Shown: in pieces, positions 11,419-21,687 of the stretch
Layout of the letters: each line of letters begins with the position of its first letter
Position numbering within the stretch: the stretch's first letter is position 1
DNA from: Pogostemon cablin
Taxonomy: Eukaryota > Streptophyta > Magnoliopsida > Lamiales > Lamiaceae
NCBI GenBank assembly: GCA_023678885.1
Contig: CM042993.1
Location: forward strand, 3,866,501-3,930,500
Direction of reading: 5' to 3'
Length of the DNA: 64,000 bases
Notes under the pieces: generated by a model
Told to the model about the DNA's origin: nothing
Database searches by the model: none
Seen by the model: the letters and a program-made list of their open reading frames with translations, nothing else
Made by a program: the position numbers and the translations under genes

Positions 11419-11785
11419 GGTTGCCGGAAAGCTGCCGCGCCGCTGCCGCCGGAGCTCCGGCAGCCGGTAGCCGGAAAAACTGTTCGTCCAAAAGAAAAAA
11501 CAAAAAAACTGGTCGCCGGAAAAACTGCCGCCGCCGAAAAAGATGCTGGACCGCCGCCGCCGGACCACCACATTTTTTTGCTGCACACACTTTTTTTTTC
11601 CTGCACACACTTTTTTTGCTGCACACACTTTGCTGCACATGAACTTTTGCTGCACACAATATTTATGTGCAACACATTAATAGGGGTAATATTGGAATAT
11701 CACTATATATTTTTGTACCTAGTAGTAATACTTTTGTATGTTTGTATCTCATAGTAATTTAGGGTTTTTTTGTGTACCTAGTAGT
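11168..11785. mobile_element. Inverted-repeat element with a GC-rich core
   Basis: The left end (GGTACACACTTTGTACC, then ATTACTACTAGATACA) and the right end (TGTATCTCATAGTAAT, then TTTTTTTGTGTACC) are imperfect inverted copies of about 40 bp. The core is an island of CCGCCGCCG and CCGGAGCTCCGG words with a 40-base A run (about 11377-11416) and three or four copies of CTGCACACACTTT. The three overlapping minus-strand open frames of about 125 codons here read through these repeats and are not convincing genes. No TSD was found, so the class is unknown. Confidence 0.5.
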
Positions 11786-14554
11786 AATCCTCCCTTAATT
11801 TTATCTATTTTTTATTCAATGTGAATTATAGTACTAGATATTAGCTCGAATAGATTATTATACTAATAATATTAATGGGTAAGTATACGTTTTATTTTTA
11901 TTAAAATTATTACCCCCTTGATTAGCAGGGAATTGTGTTATTTGTTTTTTACACGTAAATTAAAGAGTATTAGTATTATTTAATATATAGTGTATAGTTA
12001 TATTAGTGAGGTATGTGAATCTCATATTTTAGTTGTATTAGTAATGTGTGTGGTCCTACATATTTAAAAAAGAAATGAAATTATTTTAGTCAAACATCCA
12101 AAATGACAAAATGAGACCCTTGCTAACGAATACTACAAATTGCTCATTATAATTCAATGCACAATTATCATTTTTCATTAAATTGTGTATTACTTTTTTT
12201 TAATTATTATCAATTCTTATCCATTTCCCGAAAACTGTATTACTTTTGTTAAATTGTATTTTTTTTTTATCCATTTCACAAAGGTGTGAGATATATAACA
12301 CAAATGTTTGTACTAATAATTAAATCCATGGTAACTCATAACACCCCCACGTAATTCCTAATAATTTGCATGTATTCAAGAGATTCTTCGGCCGTAGAAA
12401 CTGCAACCTTAAATTTCGATTGATGTAAATTATTAAGTGTTATTTTTATTTAATTTTGGATATATATATATATTAAAAATTATATATAAGCTGATAATTA
12501 AGGGGATGTATCTTCATATTTATTCTGGCCTTTTGTGAAGTTGAAATGACGTTCCCTTAAGTTGTGATCATAATCACTTTAGTCTAACTCACTGCTTTTC
12601 TCATAAAGCAATTATATCCCACCTTTTTTTAATAATTAGCACATAGTATTTACGAGGAGCAGGGAAATAAAAATTAGAAAATTATATAATTAAATTATTT
12701 TATATATAATTCGTAGAATTTATAAATAATTACTAATATTCTAATTTAAAAAAAAATTATATCTAATCAAAAAATGAATAATCCATACAAATTTTTACGA
12801 GTAGTAAATTTTTGATGAGCATCGTACACATAATAAAATTAAAAAAAAAAAACTTTTTTTTGCTTTATGGGGTTTATAAAATTTTTAGAATATAAATTTT
12901 ACATTTTTCATAAGTATCACTCGTTCCATTTATGAAATGAAATATAACCCAAAAATATGACATATATCAAATGAAATATAACACAAAAATATGACGAATC
13001 GAATATATATGTGTGATAGTCTCTTACATGTATGTAGTATTGTAGTAACTCTCTTACACCGAACCACAAATTTATATTCGAGCCGTTTGGCACATCTGCA
13101 TATATTAATTACCTTTCCTCTCACGTTATGTAAGTATGCATTATTTCTTTGTTTCAAAAATTAATTTTACGCTTTCTTCATTAATTTATTTACCGTAAAA
13201 TCATCTTGAAGGGAATATCACTAAATTTAATAACTCCACAAACAATGTAAAGATAATCTTTAAAAAAAAAAGTGTAAAGGGAGGGAGGGATTAGTGGTTC
13301 TAATTTTTTTTTTAAGGTTTGATAATACTCATTATTAAACTTTTCAGGAGTAAAAAATAAATGGATACTCAAAACATATCTACTTCTAATACATTAAACA
13401 TTAAACTCATTAATTCATGATAAATGAATACATACATTTCAGGGAACAAGGAAGGTGGTATATATATATTCTAATAGTAATATTTTATTTGACAAGTTGA
13501 AGCTGCAAATTATATATGCATGTAAGCACATTAATGGTGAGCATAAATTTTAGCGTTTAATTATTAGGAGCTAGTTCTACATGCCAAAATCATTGAACTT
13601 TTTTTTTAGCTATTCCATCTTTCAATTAAGGTTGGATGTTTGATTAAAGTGGGTACGTAAGTAATATTATAAATATTAGAGTTTCTACGTTAATCCCAAT
13701 TAATATTAAATTAAAAAAAATAAAAGGTTAGAGGTGGAAGGGCATCATGCGGACGTGGAGCCATGTAGGAAGGGCCCATTTGGTTCACATCATCAACTGT
13801 TTCAGTTGGAAATAAAAGTGCTAATTCGGATATGCGACTTTAATAAAATACTACACTACGTAAAAAGAAAGGATAACTAAACCAAAGCCTCCACCCCCAC
13901 CCCCACCCACACCCACACCACCCTCTCTCTATCACACACACACACGATTCTCTCTCTTCCTTTTTTTTTAATTTATTTTATTATTATTATTTATAGTGGT
14001 AGGGATTATGAGCATCGTTTTAGATCTAGAATCAAGATTCAAGTTGAAATGATCTCAAGAGTCAAAATGTATTCAAAGTCAAGTTTAAAGTACATTCTTT
14101 GATTAGGTATACGAATTTTTGACTCTTAATTTGTTCTCTTATGAGTTTATATATACATACATATATTACAATAATAATGTTTTTTTTAACTTTAAAGAGA
14201 AAAAGGAAATTGTAAAATTAATCTTGTAATTTACAATATGTTTTAAAATTTGTTATTGATCTTTTAATTTATAAATTCTAGTTGGTTTATTTTTTTATTG
14301 TTACTTAGTTCTAAAATTTTTAGATAATACTTTTTATATTTAATTTATCAAAAAAGCTAGCAATGAAAAGGGGAAATTGGGATTACTCTTTAACAAAATT
14401 ACGATTAATTTATTATATAGTATGAGAGACAGTTACTCTTCTAAAAAAATAATATTATTGTTAATTATTTCGAATAGAATAACCATATACTACATTATAA
14501 AGAGCAAATCCTCTCAAATGAGTTCTTCATGCTCTCACTTGCACACTAACACCT
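11786..14554. other. AT-rich spacer
   Basis: No gene or bounded element is seen. A C- and CT-rich stretch at 13885-13960 (ACCCCCACCCCC, then CTCTCT and CACACA) resembles a 5' leader, but no coding sequence follows it. It is more likely a low-complexity tract. Confidence 0.45.
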
Positions 14555-14563
14555 TTTTATTTA

Positions 14564-14737
14564 GGCAAAAGTTCATGCGCCCCCAAAACACGGGGACACA
14601 GTTCGTATTTCAATGTGAACACAACCCTTCCCCTTCTTATTCTATTTAAATTTTTGTATTGCTTTGTAAAGGGGCACGAAAATTGCAAAGAAGCACGGAT
14701 CTAAATTCGTGTGTCCGAACGCACAAGAGACTCACTC
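14564..14737. mobile_element. Mutator-like MITE, GCTCCTGTGC family
   Basis: A 174-bp element with left end GGCAAAAGTTCATGCGCCCC and right end CACAAGAGACTCACTC. The flanks TTTTATTTA (14555-14563) and TTTAATTTA (14738-14746) match at 8 of 9 bases, a Mutator-type TSD. The ends and length match the better-preserved copy at 48223-48406. Confidence 0.7.
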
Positions 14738-14746
14738 TTTAATTTA

Positions 14747-15371
14747 TTAGCCTCGATAATTTTGTAACCACTTGAGGATCAACATAATTTTTAAAAGTTA
14801 TATGATTAATTTACGATTACAAAATTAAAGGTCCAAAAATGTAAAATAAAAAGATAAATAACTAGTAGTATTTTTCCAAAGAACATATAAATTACCAAAC
14901 TGATTTTACAATTTTCTCAAGCTAAAATAATAATTGCATTATAAGGGTATTCGCAACCGAAAATTGTGGTCACAAAGCATAATTTTCTTTTAGCGACGTC
15001 CCATTTTAATAGAGTTTAATTTGAGGGTAGTTTTGGGGTGCACATTTGGTTAAAATAGGTAGTGGGTAGTTTTTTGTTTTTAAAAAAATTAATTAATTTT
15101 TTTTAATAATTAAGATTGAATTGTATATTAATCTAACAATTAAGATTGTCCAGGTGCTCCGATGCACCCGGTACATCCTAATTGGACTCTTAGTTTGAAT
15201 TTGAATAAATGGTAAACTATTCCTAGTATTAGATTCTATTTTACATTACATTCAACTAAAAAATGCAATTAATTCAATAATTTATCTTTAACTCTATATT
15301 CCATTTTTTACATTAAAAATTAAAAAAACGCTATATTCCTTTTTAAAAATATTATTTTTGATTATTTAAAC
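14747..15371. other. AT-rich spacer
   Basis: Nothing recognisable apart from AT-rich sequence and a short GGTGCTCCGATGCACCC stretch near 15150 that faintly resembles the ends of the preceding MITE family. Confidence 0.4.
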
Positions 15372-16036
15372 AAAATATATTACATGCTCATTATTTAATG
15401 GGAAAATATCACATTTAGTCTTATAAGAATTCCTTCAATTCAATTATAGTCCCGTAGGAATACACTGATCCTATAGCTAGCGGTTTTGGTCCCATAAGAA
15501 TATTATAATCATAATTTTTGAAAATTTTTATCCCAAATTAACTTATATTATTATAAACTATCAGATTTATATTATTTTCTGTCATTCAAAATAGACGTGT
15601 TCATTTTGGTCTTATTAATGGTTCGGAATATTTCGTCAACTATTAACAGATTTGATGAAAAATTCCTATGGGACCATATTTAGTCCCGTAAGAATTGCTC
15701 AATGCCAAAAAAATCTTAAAATTGGCAAATTTAGTCCCATAGGAATTTTTCATCAAATCTGTTAATAGTTGACGAAATATTCCGAACCATTAACAAGACC
15801 AAAATAAACTATGTCTATTTTGATTGACAGAAAATAATATAATTCTGATAGTTTATAATAATATAAGTTAATTTGGGATGAAAATTTTCAAAAATTATGA
15901 TTATAATATTCTTATGGGACCAAAACTGCTAGCTATGGGACCAGTGTATTCCTACGGGACTATAACTGAATTGAAGGAATTCTTATAGGACCAAATATGA
16001 TATTTTCCCATTAAATAATGAGCATGTATATATTTT
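15372..16036. repeat. Long palindrome of two inverted MITE copies
   Basis: Left arm about 15372-15676 and right arm about 15733-16036 are near-perfect inverted copies separated by about 56 bp. Each arm holds a copy of the 336-bp Mutator-like MITE seen at 17415-17750 (TIR GGGAAAATATCAC) plus about 28 bp of flank (TACATGCTCATTATTTAATG), so flank and element were inverted together. The left copy stops before its second terminus. A transcript would fold into a hairpin of about 300 bp. Confidence 0.85.
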
Positions 16037-16373
16037 GGGAAAAATTTCACATCTGATCCCATAAGAATTCCTTCAATTCAATTATAATCCCGTAGGAATA
16101 TATTGGTCTCATAGCTAGCGGTTTTGGTCACATAAGAATATTATAATCGAAAATTTTCATCTCAAATTAACTTATATTACTATAAACTACCAGATTTATA
16201 TTATAAACTGTGTTTCAAAATAGACATAGTCCGTTTTGGTCTCATTAATGATTCAAAATATTTCGTCAACTATTAACAATTAAGATGAAAAATTCCTATG
16301 AGACTAAATTTGTCAGTTTTGAGACCTTTTTGGCATTGAGCAATTCTTACGGGACTAAATATGAAATTATCCC
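16037..16373 (+). mobile_element. Third copy of the 336-bp Mutator-like MITE
   Basis: A full-length copy running from GGGAAAAATTTCAC to GAAATTATCCC directly abuts the palindrome. Length and landmarks (CTAGCGGTTTTGGTC, GGCATTGAGCAATTCTTA) match the copy at 17415-17750. No TSD could be matched, as expected if the neighbourhood was rearranged. Confidence 0.75.
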
Positions 16374-17311
16374 AATATAATAATGTGTAGATTAGTTTTT
16401 CTAGCCCTCTTTTTATCGCATAGTATTATCTTTACATTATTTACATGCATATTCATGAGCCAAAATAAAAATGAAACCTGTATATACATGTAGGCAAAAT
16501 GTCTATATATATTCATATAATATACATTCAGATAATACCCATATAACTTAAACTAAAAACACTTTTAAAATAAAAATAAATTATTTTTCTCTATCAATAA
16601 GAATTTTTTTTATATCTCAGCTGCTCACTACCCTTGATATTCAATTAATAAACAATACTATAATCAAATAAAATCAATATCTTATAGACTAATATATATA
16701 AAAAAAACTATATTAATATAGTATATATAAAAGTATATAATTATTATTTCTTTCTTTTTTTGACACTTGTGAGGAGTCATTATCCAGATGAAGATAAAAA
16801 GGGAAAGCAGATGTATCCATGGAGAAAGCTAATCATAAAGATGTGACAACAATCCCTAATTTTACAGGCCATTATTATTTCTAGGATTTTAATTTAAGGC
16901 AAATAAATAAATAAAGAAATACTATTAATTTCAAAACTTTTCTACTGTGTCCAGAATTTGATGGATATGCCGACCACACAGTTTTCAGACAAAGGATTAG
17001 ATTTTTAAACTGCAGAAATTCTTTAAAGTTTATGACATGTTTTTTTTTTTTGTTTTGTTTATAATGATTCATCACCAGAACAAAAAAGAAAAAAGATACT
17101 ACATTTATCAGATAAGGATTAACTATAGATCAGTACTTTCAGGCACTTGGGATAAAAAAATTTTCGAGTTTATCTCTTTGTTTAACTTATTCATGTTTCT
17201 TAATTCACCTAATTATGCTTAACAGTAATTAGTCGGTAACAATGGTAGTTTATTTTTAATTTTATTTAACTTTAGGTAGCTAACAATCATTTGAAAAGTT
17301 ATATCTAAAAT
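16374..17311. other. AT-rich spacer
   Basis: No gene or element boundary is seen. The open frames at 16881-17075 and 17037-17222 overlap on opposite strands and show no protein features. Confidence 0.45.
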
Positions 17312-17328
17312 AAGGGGTAAACTCGGGT

Positions 17329-17802
17329 ACGTTCCTCACTAAGGTGGGAGACCTATGTTCGATTCTCACTGAAAACGAATAGGAGGAAGTGTGTATGGAG
17401 AGTTGGTGTACTAATGGGATAATTTCATATTTAATCCCATAAGAATTGCTCAATGTCAAAAAGGTCCCAAAACTGGCAGATTTAGTCCCATAGGAATTTT
17501 TCATCTAAATTGTTAATAGTTGATGAAATATTCTGAACCATTAACAAGATCAAAACGGACTATGTCTATTTTGAAACACAGAAAATAATATAAATTTGGT
17601 AGTTTATAATAACATAAGTTAATTTGGAATGAAAATTTTCGATTATAATATTCTTATGGGACCAAAACCGCTAGCTATGGACTAGTATATTCCTACGGGA
17701 CTATAATTGAATTGAAGGAATTCTTATGGGACCAAATGTGAAATTTTCCCGTGTACTAACTACTAATTGTACTAACAACTAACTTTTTCCGATTAAAAAA
17801 AA
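17329..17802 (+). mobile_element. tRNA-derived SINE split by a MITE
   Basis: The element is bounded by a perfect 17-bp TSD AAGGGGTAAACTCGGGT (17312-17328 and 17803-17819) and ends in an A-rich tail. A box-B-like GTTCGATTCTC lies at 17357-17367 after CTCACTAAGGTGGGAGACC. Removing the 336-bp MITE at 17415-17750 and one 9-bp TSD leaves a SINE of about 129 bp. The tRNA-like head seems 5'-truncated. Confidence 0.8.
17415..17750 (-). mobile_element. Mutator-like MITE inserted in the SINE
   Basis: A 336-bp element with ends GGGATAATTTCATATTT and (inverted) GGGAAAATTTCACATTT. A perfect 9-bp TSD GTGTACTAA flanks it (17406-17414, 17751-17759), which marks it as Mutator-type. It is oriented opposite to the copy at 16037-16373. 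Confidence 0.85.
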
Positions 17803-17819
17803 AAGGGGTAAACTCGGGT

Positions 17820-19240
17820 GAGACCATTTAACAATAAGACTATCTTATGCTTTCGTAATTAGATTATTTTTTTATTAAATACAGTATGTTATTATTTCTC
17901 TTTTAAAATTACTTTATTTTACATTTATATTATAAATTATTCATAAAATATTTACATTACTGTCGTCACTTTTCATCGATTATATATAAAACTGAGTACC
18001 AGTTACCACTCCATGCGTTCTCACACAAGTTTTGCCTTAAAATAATAAGTGCAAAAGATACGTACAGTATGTGTCACAAAAGATGCACAGTGCGTGAAGA
18101 AAAAGAGTTGTACATTGTAAGAACATTATGATTATGTGTTAGTAATTAATTATAATTATGTCGTCACTTAATATTTTTGTCTGTGAAAGCTAACTTAGGA
18201 CTAATGTATACGTACGCACGTACTTGCAAATCTCTAATGTTTAAAGCATATAATAATGTGTAAGGCCAAAAAGATGTTAATTAAAAACGATATAATTATG
18301 TCGATAAAAAAAAAAAACTTTTAAGAAGAATTAATTATAGTGATATAAAGTGTAATACTGCTTTCCATAGATTATCTAAACCTTGCTCATTAGTCATTAT
18401 ACACTCTGTTTTATTAATCTACTAATATTTTGTAGGTGTGTATTAATTAATAATAATATTGTTACGAAAGATAAAGTTGACATGCACAATTTTTCAATAG
18501 AAAAGGGCGGTTGGATTCTTGTGCCATTTTGGTACATCATCTTCTATGCTACATCATTTAGATCGACGACACGTAGAAAAGAGAAATTATACCCTAAAGC
18601 CCTAAAGCTTAAACCCTAGAGGGCAATAGTTGGATTTATTTCCTCTCTTACGTGTCAATCACTTAATGTGTGACACAGAAGATGATGAACGAAAATGATG
18701 CAGGAAATCCGGTGTAAGAAAAATGTAACCGTTTTATAGAAAAAGTTTCAGTAATCTTTTCGTCCCATTTAATTCCGCGCCTCATCTCAATACAAAAATT
18801 AAGAAAAGTGATATTTTTTATGGATATAATAGTACTTTTTATTATTATTAATAAATAGAGTAAATGATAGAATGTGTTAGGTGTGTTAGGTAAAAGTGAT
18901 ATTTTTATAAATAAAGTGTATTGGGTATGATGATTGCGTTTAATTTTTTAGGTAGATGAAAACTTTTGTGGGACAACAAAAAATAAAAGTGTATCATCTG
19001 AAATGAGAAGAAACGAGTATAAGAAGTGCTAATATTTTAATAAAAAAATTATATCTAAATTTATGGAGTTTATGAAAAGTGATAGTATTGCAATAGATTA
19101 TTTTATGATTAATTTGTAATATAGTTTATAATATTTTATTAAAAAAATGATGATATCTTTAATTAAAAGTGATAATTATTTAAACACACGTAAAATTGTT
19201 TCATTCTAAGATAGTCTCACGCAAGTGTGGTCAGGAAAAA
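17820..19240. other. Spacer with old repeat fragments
   Basis: No gene. 18590-18620 carries telomere-like words (CCCTAAAGCCCTAAAG, AAACCCTAG). About 18756-19020 resembles a decayed Stowaway MITE (TTTCGTCCCATTTAATTCC to GAAATGAGAAGAAACGAG). 19020-19235 holds AAAGTGATAAT words and ends TAGTCTCACGCAAG, like decayed members of the GTGAGACGG Mutator-MITE family. Confidence 0.4.
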
Positions 19241-19242
19241 TA

Positions 19243-19906
19243 TTCTCTTCGTTCCATCCATAAGTTCTTATGTAAATTAAGAATTAATATTAATTTATAT
19301 GTAGTGGGTAGTTGCATTAGTAGTAAATGGTGAATCATATATAAAATCTTTTAACTATAAAGGAAAAATATGGACTTTTAGAAGAGACACCAATATAATA
19401 AATAAAATGGGGACCTTTTGATGGGATGGGGGCAGGGACGGTGCCACGTTGGTGGCAAGGGGGGCGTTGGCCCCCCCTCAACTTTTGCTATTTTTTACTA
19501 TATATGTGTTAATTATTACAAAAAGAAGTTGGATGGCTTAATGGAATGTGTGCTCATGCCTCAATTAGAGGTCACAAGTTCAAATTTAGGTGGTGATAAC
19601 CCTTATTTTATATTTTAAAACCTATTTACATTTATATTTTTACTTAATTATTTTTATATTTTTCCATCACATGTATAATTATTCTTTTTTCACCTTTCAT
19701 TTTTCAATTTTGCTTCTCAAACCTCATTTTATATTTTGTTTTGGATATATTTTATTTCATTTTTTACATTTTTAAATCTACTTTTATTATTTCTTAGAGT
19801 AGTATTATTATTGTTTGTCGAGCAAAAGGAGATGTTTTTTCTATTAATATTATTAAGTAATCGACCCCCCTGGATAAAAATCCTAGCACCGTCACTGGAT
19901 GGGGAG
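19243..19906. mobile_element. Stowaway-type MITE interrupted by a hAT MITE
   Basis: The left end is TTCTCTTCGTTCCATCC after TA (19241-19242), and the right end is GATGGGGAG before TA (19907-19908). Excluding the hAT insertion at 19433-19897 and one 8-bp TSD leaves about 191 bp. Internal words (GTAGTGGGTAGTTGCATTAG) match other Stowaway copies such as 48420-48641. Confidence 0.7.
19433..19897. mobile_element. hAT MITE with a tRNA-like segment
   Basis: A 465-bp element with ends CAGGGACGGTGCCACG and (inverted) CAGTGACGGTGCTAGG. The flanks GATGGGGG (19425-19432) and GATGGGGA (19898-19905) are an 8-bp TSD with one mismatch. About 19530-19600 resembles a tRNA-derived promoter, with TGGCTTAATGG (box A-like) and AAGTTCAAATTT (box B-like). 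No transposase is present. Confidence 0.8.
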
Positions 19907-19908
19907 TA

Positions 19909-20132
19909 TTTAGTTTGGATAAATCGAAGTGTCAAATTAGATAGTTTGGAAAATTATTTAGTTTGATATAATAATAAATAAATAAACTAATAGTAGTAAT
20001 TATTATTTTCTGAAAACCCCCAATAATTAAATAGGCTACTAATTTACGTATGCATAATTAATATGATAGAAATATAAGCATATACTATGTTTAATTGAAT
20101 TTTTTCAAAGAAACCAAGAAACAATTTAATGT

Positions 20133-20206
<74 letters not shown>

Positions 20207-21075
20207 AAACATTATTCCTGTTTTTTTTTTTTTATTTATTTATTTTATTTTAATAACTCTTTTCGCATATCCCATCTTTAAAATTATCAAGGAATAATTC
20301 CCCTTTTGGTTGATTCTATTTTTATCATAAAATTAAAAGATGGTGTCTTTATTGGACCAACAAAGGATGCAATACATAAATGTAAATAGTGAATGCGATA
20401 TGCAATTAATCAGCATAAGTGGTGATAGTTAGGGAAAACTCACATTATATTTATCTTAAATAAATCACTAAAAAAATAAATCAAATTAATCCACATAAAA
20501 TTAGACATATAATATTTTCTTCTCATATTAGAAATTGGCACTAATATATAAATTACATGAGTTTATATTAATATATATTAGTTCGTATAATTTTTTAATA
20601 TTAAAAGAAAATAATAATGAATATAATTATTTAAATGTGAGCATTAAAATGGGCACATCAAGACCGAAAGAGTGTTGGAGCAGTGGCAGTTTTGTTGGTT
20701 ATTTGTCACATTCTCAGCCATGCAATCCATTCTTTTTCTTTTTTAATCAATTTTCAATAGATATTATTATTATTGGATAGCGATACGAGATGTTATTGAA
20801 GTCACACCTTAAAGGCTTAAATAATAGTAGTAGTTATAATTATTACGATTATAAATATAATTATGATTATTAAATTGTGACTTTAATTTGGCATGGTGTG
20901 TATATAATTGAAGTTTAGGATCATTAGGAGAGAGGAAACTTTTTTGAAGTTCCTTCTCTCACGACTGCTTTTGGGATATTTTCTATGTATAAGAATTAAA
21001 TATCGTAAGAAGAATATTAAAATAATAAGTTGATTTAGTTGATATTATATACGAAGTTAATTTCAATGTGTATTA
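19909..21075. other. AT-rich spacer with a TA microsatellite
   Basis: No gene. An uninterrupted AT dinucleotide array of about 70 bp lies at 20134-20205, followed by a T run. The open frame at 20535-20780 has no recognisable domain. Confidence 0.5.
20134..20205. repeat. TA dinucleotide microsatellite
   Basis: About 70 bp of uninterrupted AT repeats. Confidence 0.95.
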
Positions 21076-21084
21076 ATTTTATTT

Positions 21085-21324
21085 GGTAAAGACTTATGTG
21101 AGACCATATCTTACGTGAGACGGTCAGAAAGTGATAACTTTTTTAAAAAAAAATGATAATGAATTAATGAAAAGTGATAATGTTATTTCATGAACAATTT
21201 ATAGTATAAATAAAAAGTGATAAAATTTTATAGCGAAAGTGATAATGTTTTATAACTAAAGTGATAAATATTTTAAAATTTTAAAAATGGTCTCACATGA
21301 GACGGTCTCACGCAAGACCTATCC
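21085..21324. mobile_element. Mutator-like MITE, GTGAGACGG family
   Basis: A 240-bp element. The left end GGTAAAGACTTATGTGAGAC matches the inverted right end GGATAGGTCTTGCGTGAGAC imperfectly, and a perfect 9-bp TSD ATTTTATTT (21076-21084, 21325-21333) flanks it. The interior consists of repeated AAAGTGATAAT words. A related copy is at 40726-40969. Confidence 0.8.
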
Positions 21325-21393
21325 ATTTTATTTAGCATTGTGTATATTAATTTGTATTCAATTTTTATGTACTCAGATTCGCATTAATTTTTT

Positions 21394-21678
21394 GAGTTAC
21401 TCTCTTGTGAGACGGGTTTTTGTGAGACGGTTGTGAAACGGGTCGACCCATTACTAAATTATTCTTATTATATAAGTAAAGTATGCTTATTTATAATTAA
21501 AATATGCCAATAATAAATCATATTACAACACCATAAAATCATACTTTAATTAATCATTTATCATATTTTAGAAAACATACTTTAAAAATAATTAAACAAC
21601 TTTATCTATATAATAGACATACTTTAATACGTCTCACCAACCGTCTCACATATTTAACGTCTCACAGGAGAATTTGTC
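21394..21678. mobile_element. Mutator-like MITE, CTCTTGTGAGACGG subfamily
   Basis: A 285-bp element with ends GAGTTACTCTCTTGTGAGAC and (inverted) GACAAATTCTCCTGTGAGAC. The 9-bp TSD TAATTTTTT is perfect (21385-21393, 21679-21687). The interior has AAGTATG/CATACTT words in both orientations. It lies only 60 bp from the TSD of the preceding element. Confidence 0.8.
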
Positions 21679-21687
21679 TAATTTTTT

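Noticed and set aside
11239..11675. Three overlapping minus-strand frames of 123-138 codons and one plus-strand frame
   Set aside because: All read through poly-A and CCGCCG/TGCACACACTTT repeats in different frames, giving runs of Phe and Cys/Lys repeats; none is protein-like.
13885..13960. C/CT/CA-rich tract as a gene leader
   Set aside because: No coding sequence, splice pattern or conserved protein follows within several hundred bases.
16037..16373. 9-bp TSD for the third MITE copy
   Set aside because: Flanks ATATATTTT and AATATAATA do not match beyond AT-rich chance, so no TSD is claimed there.
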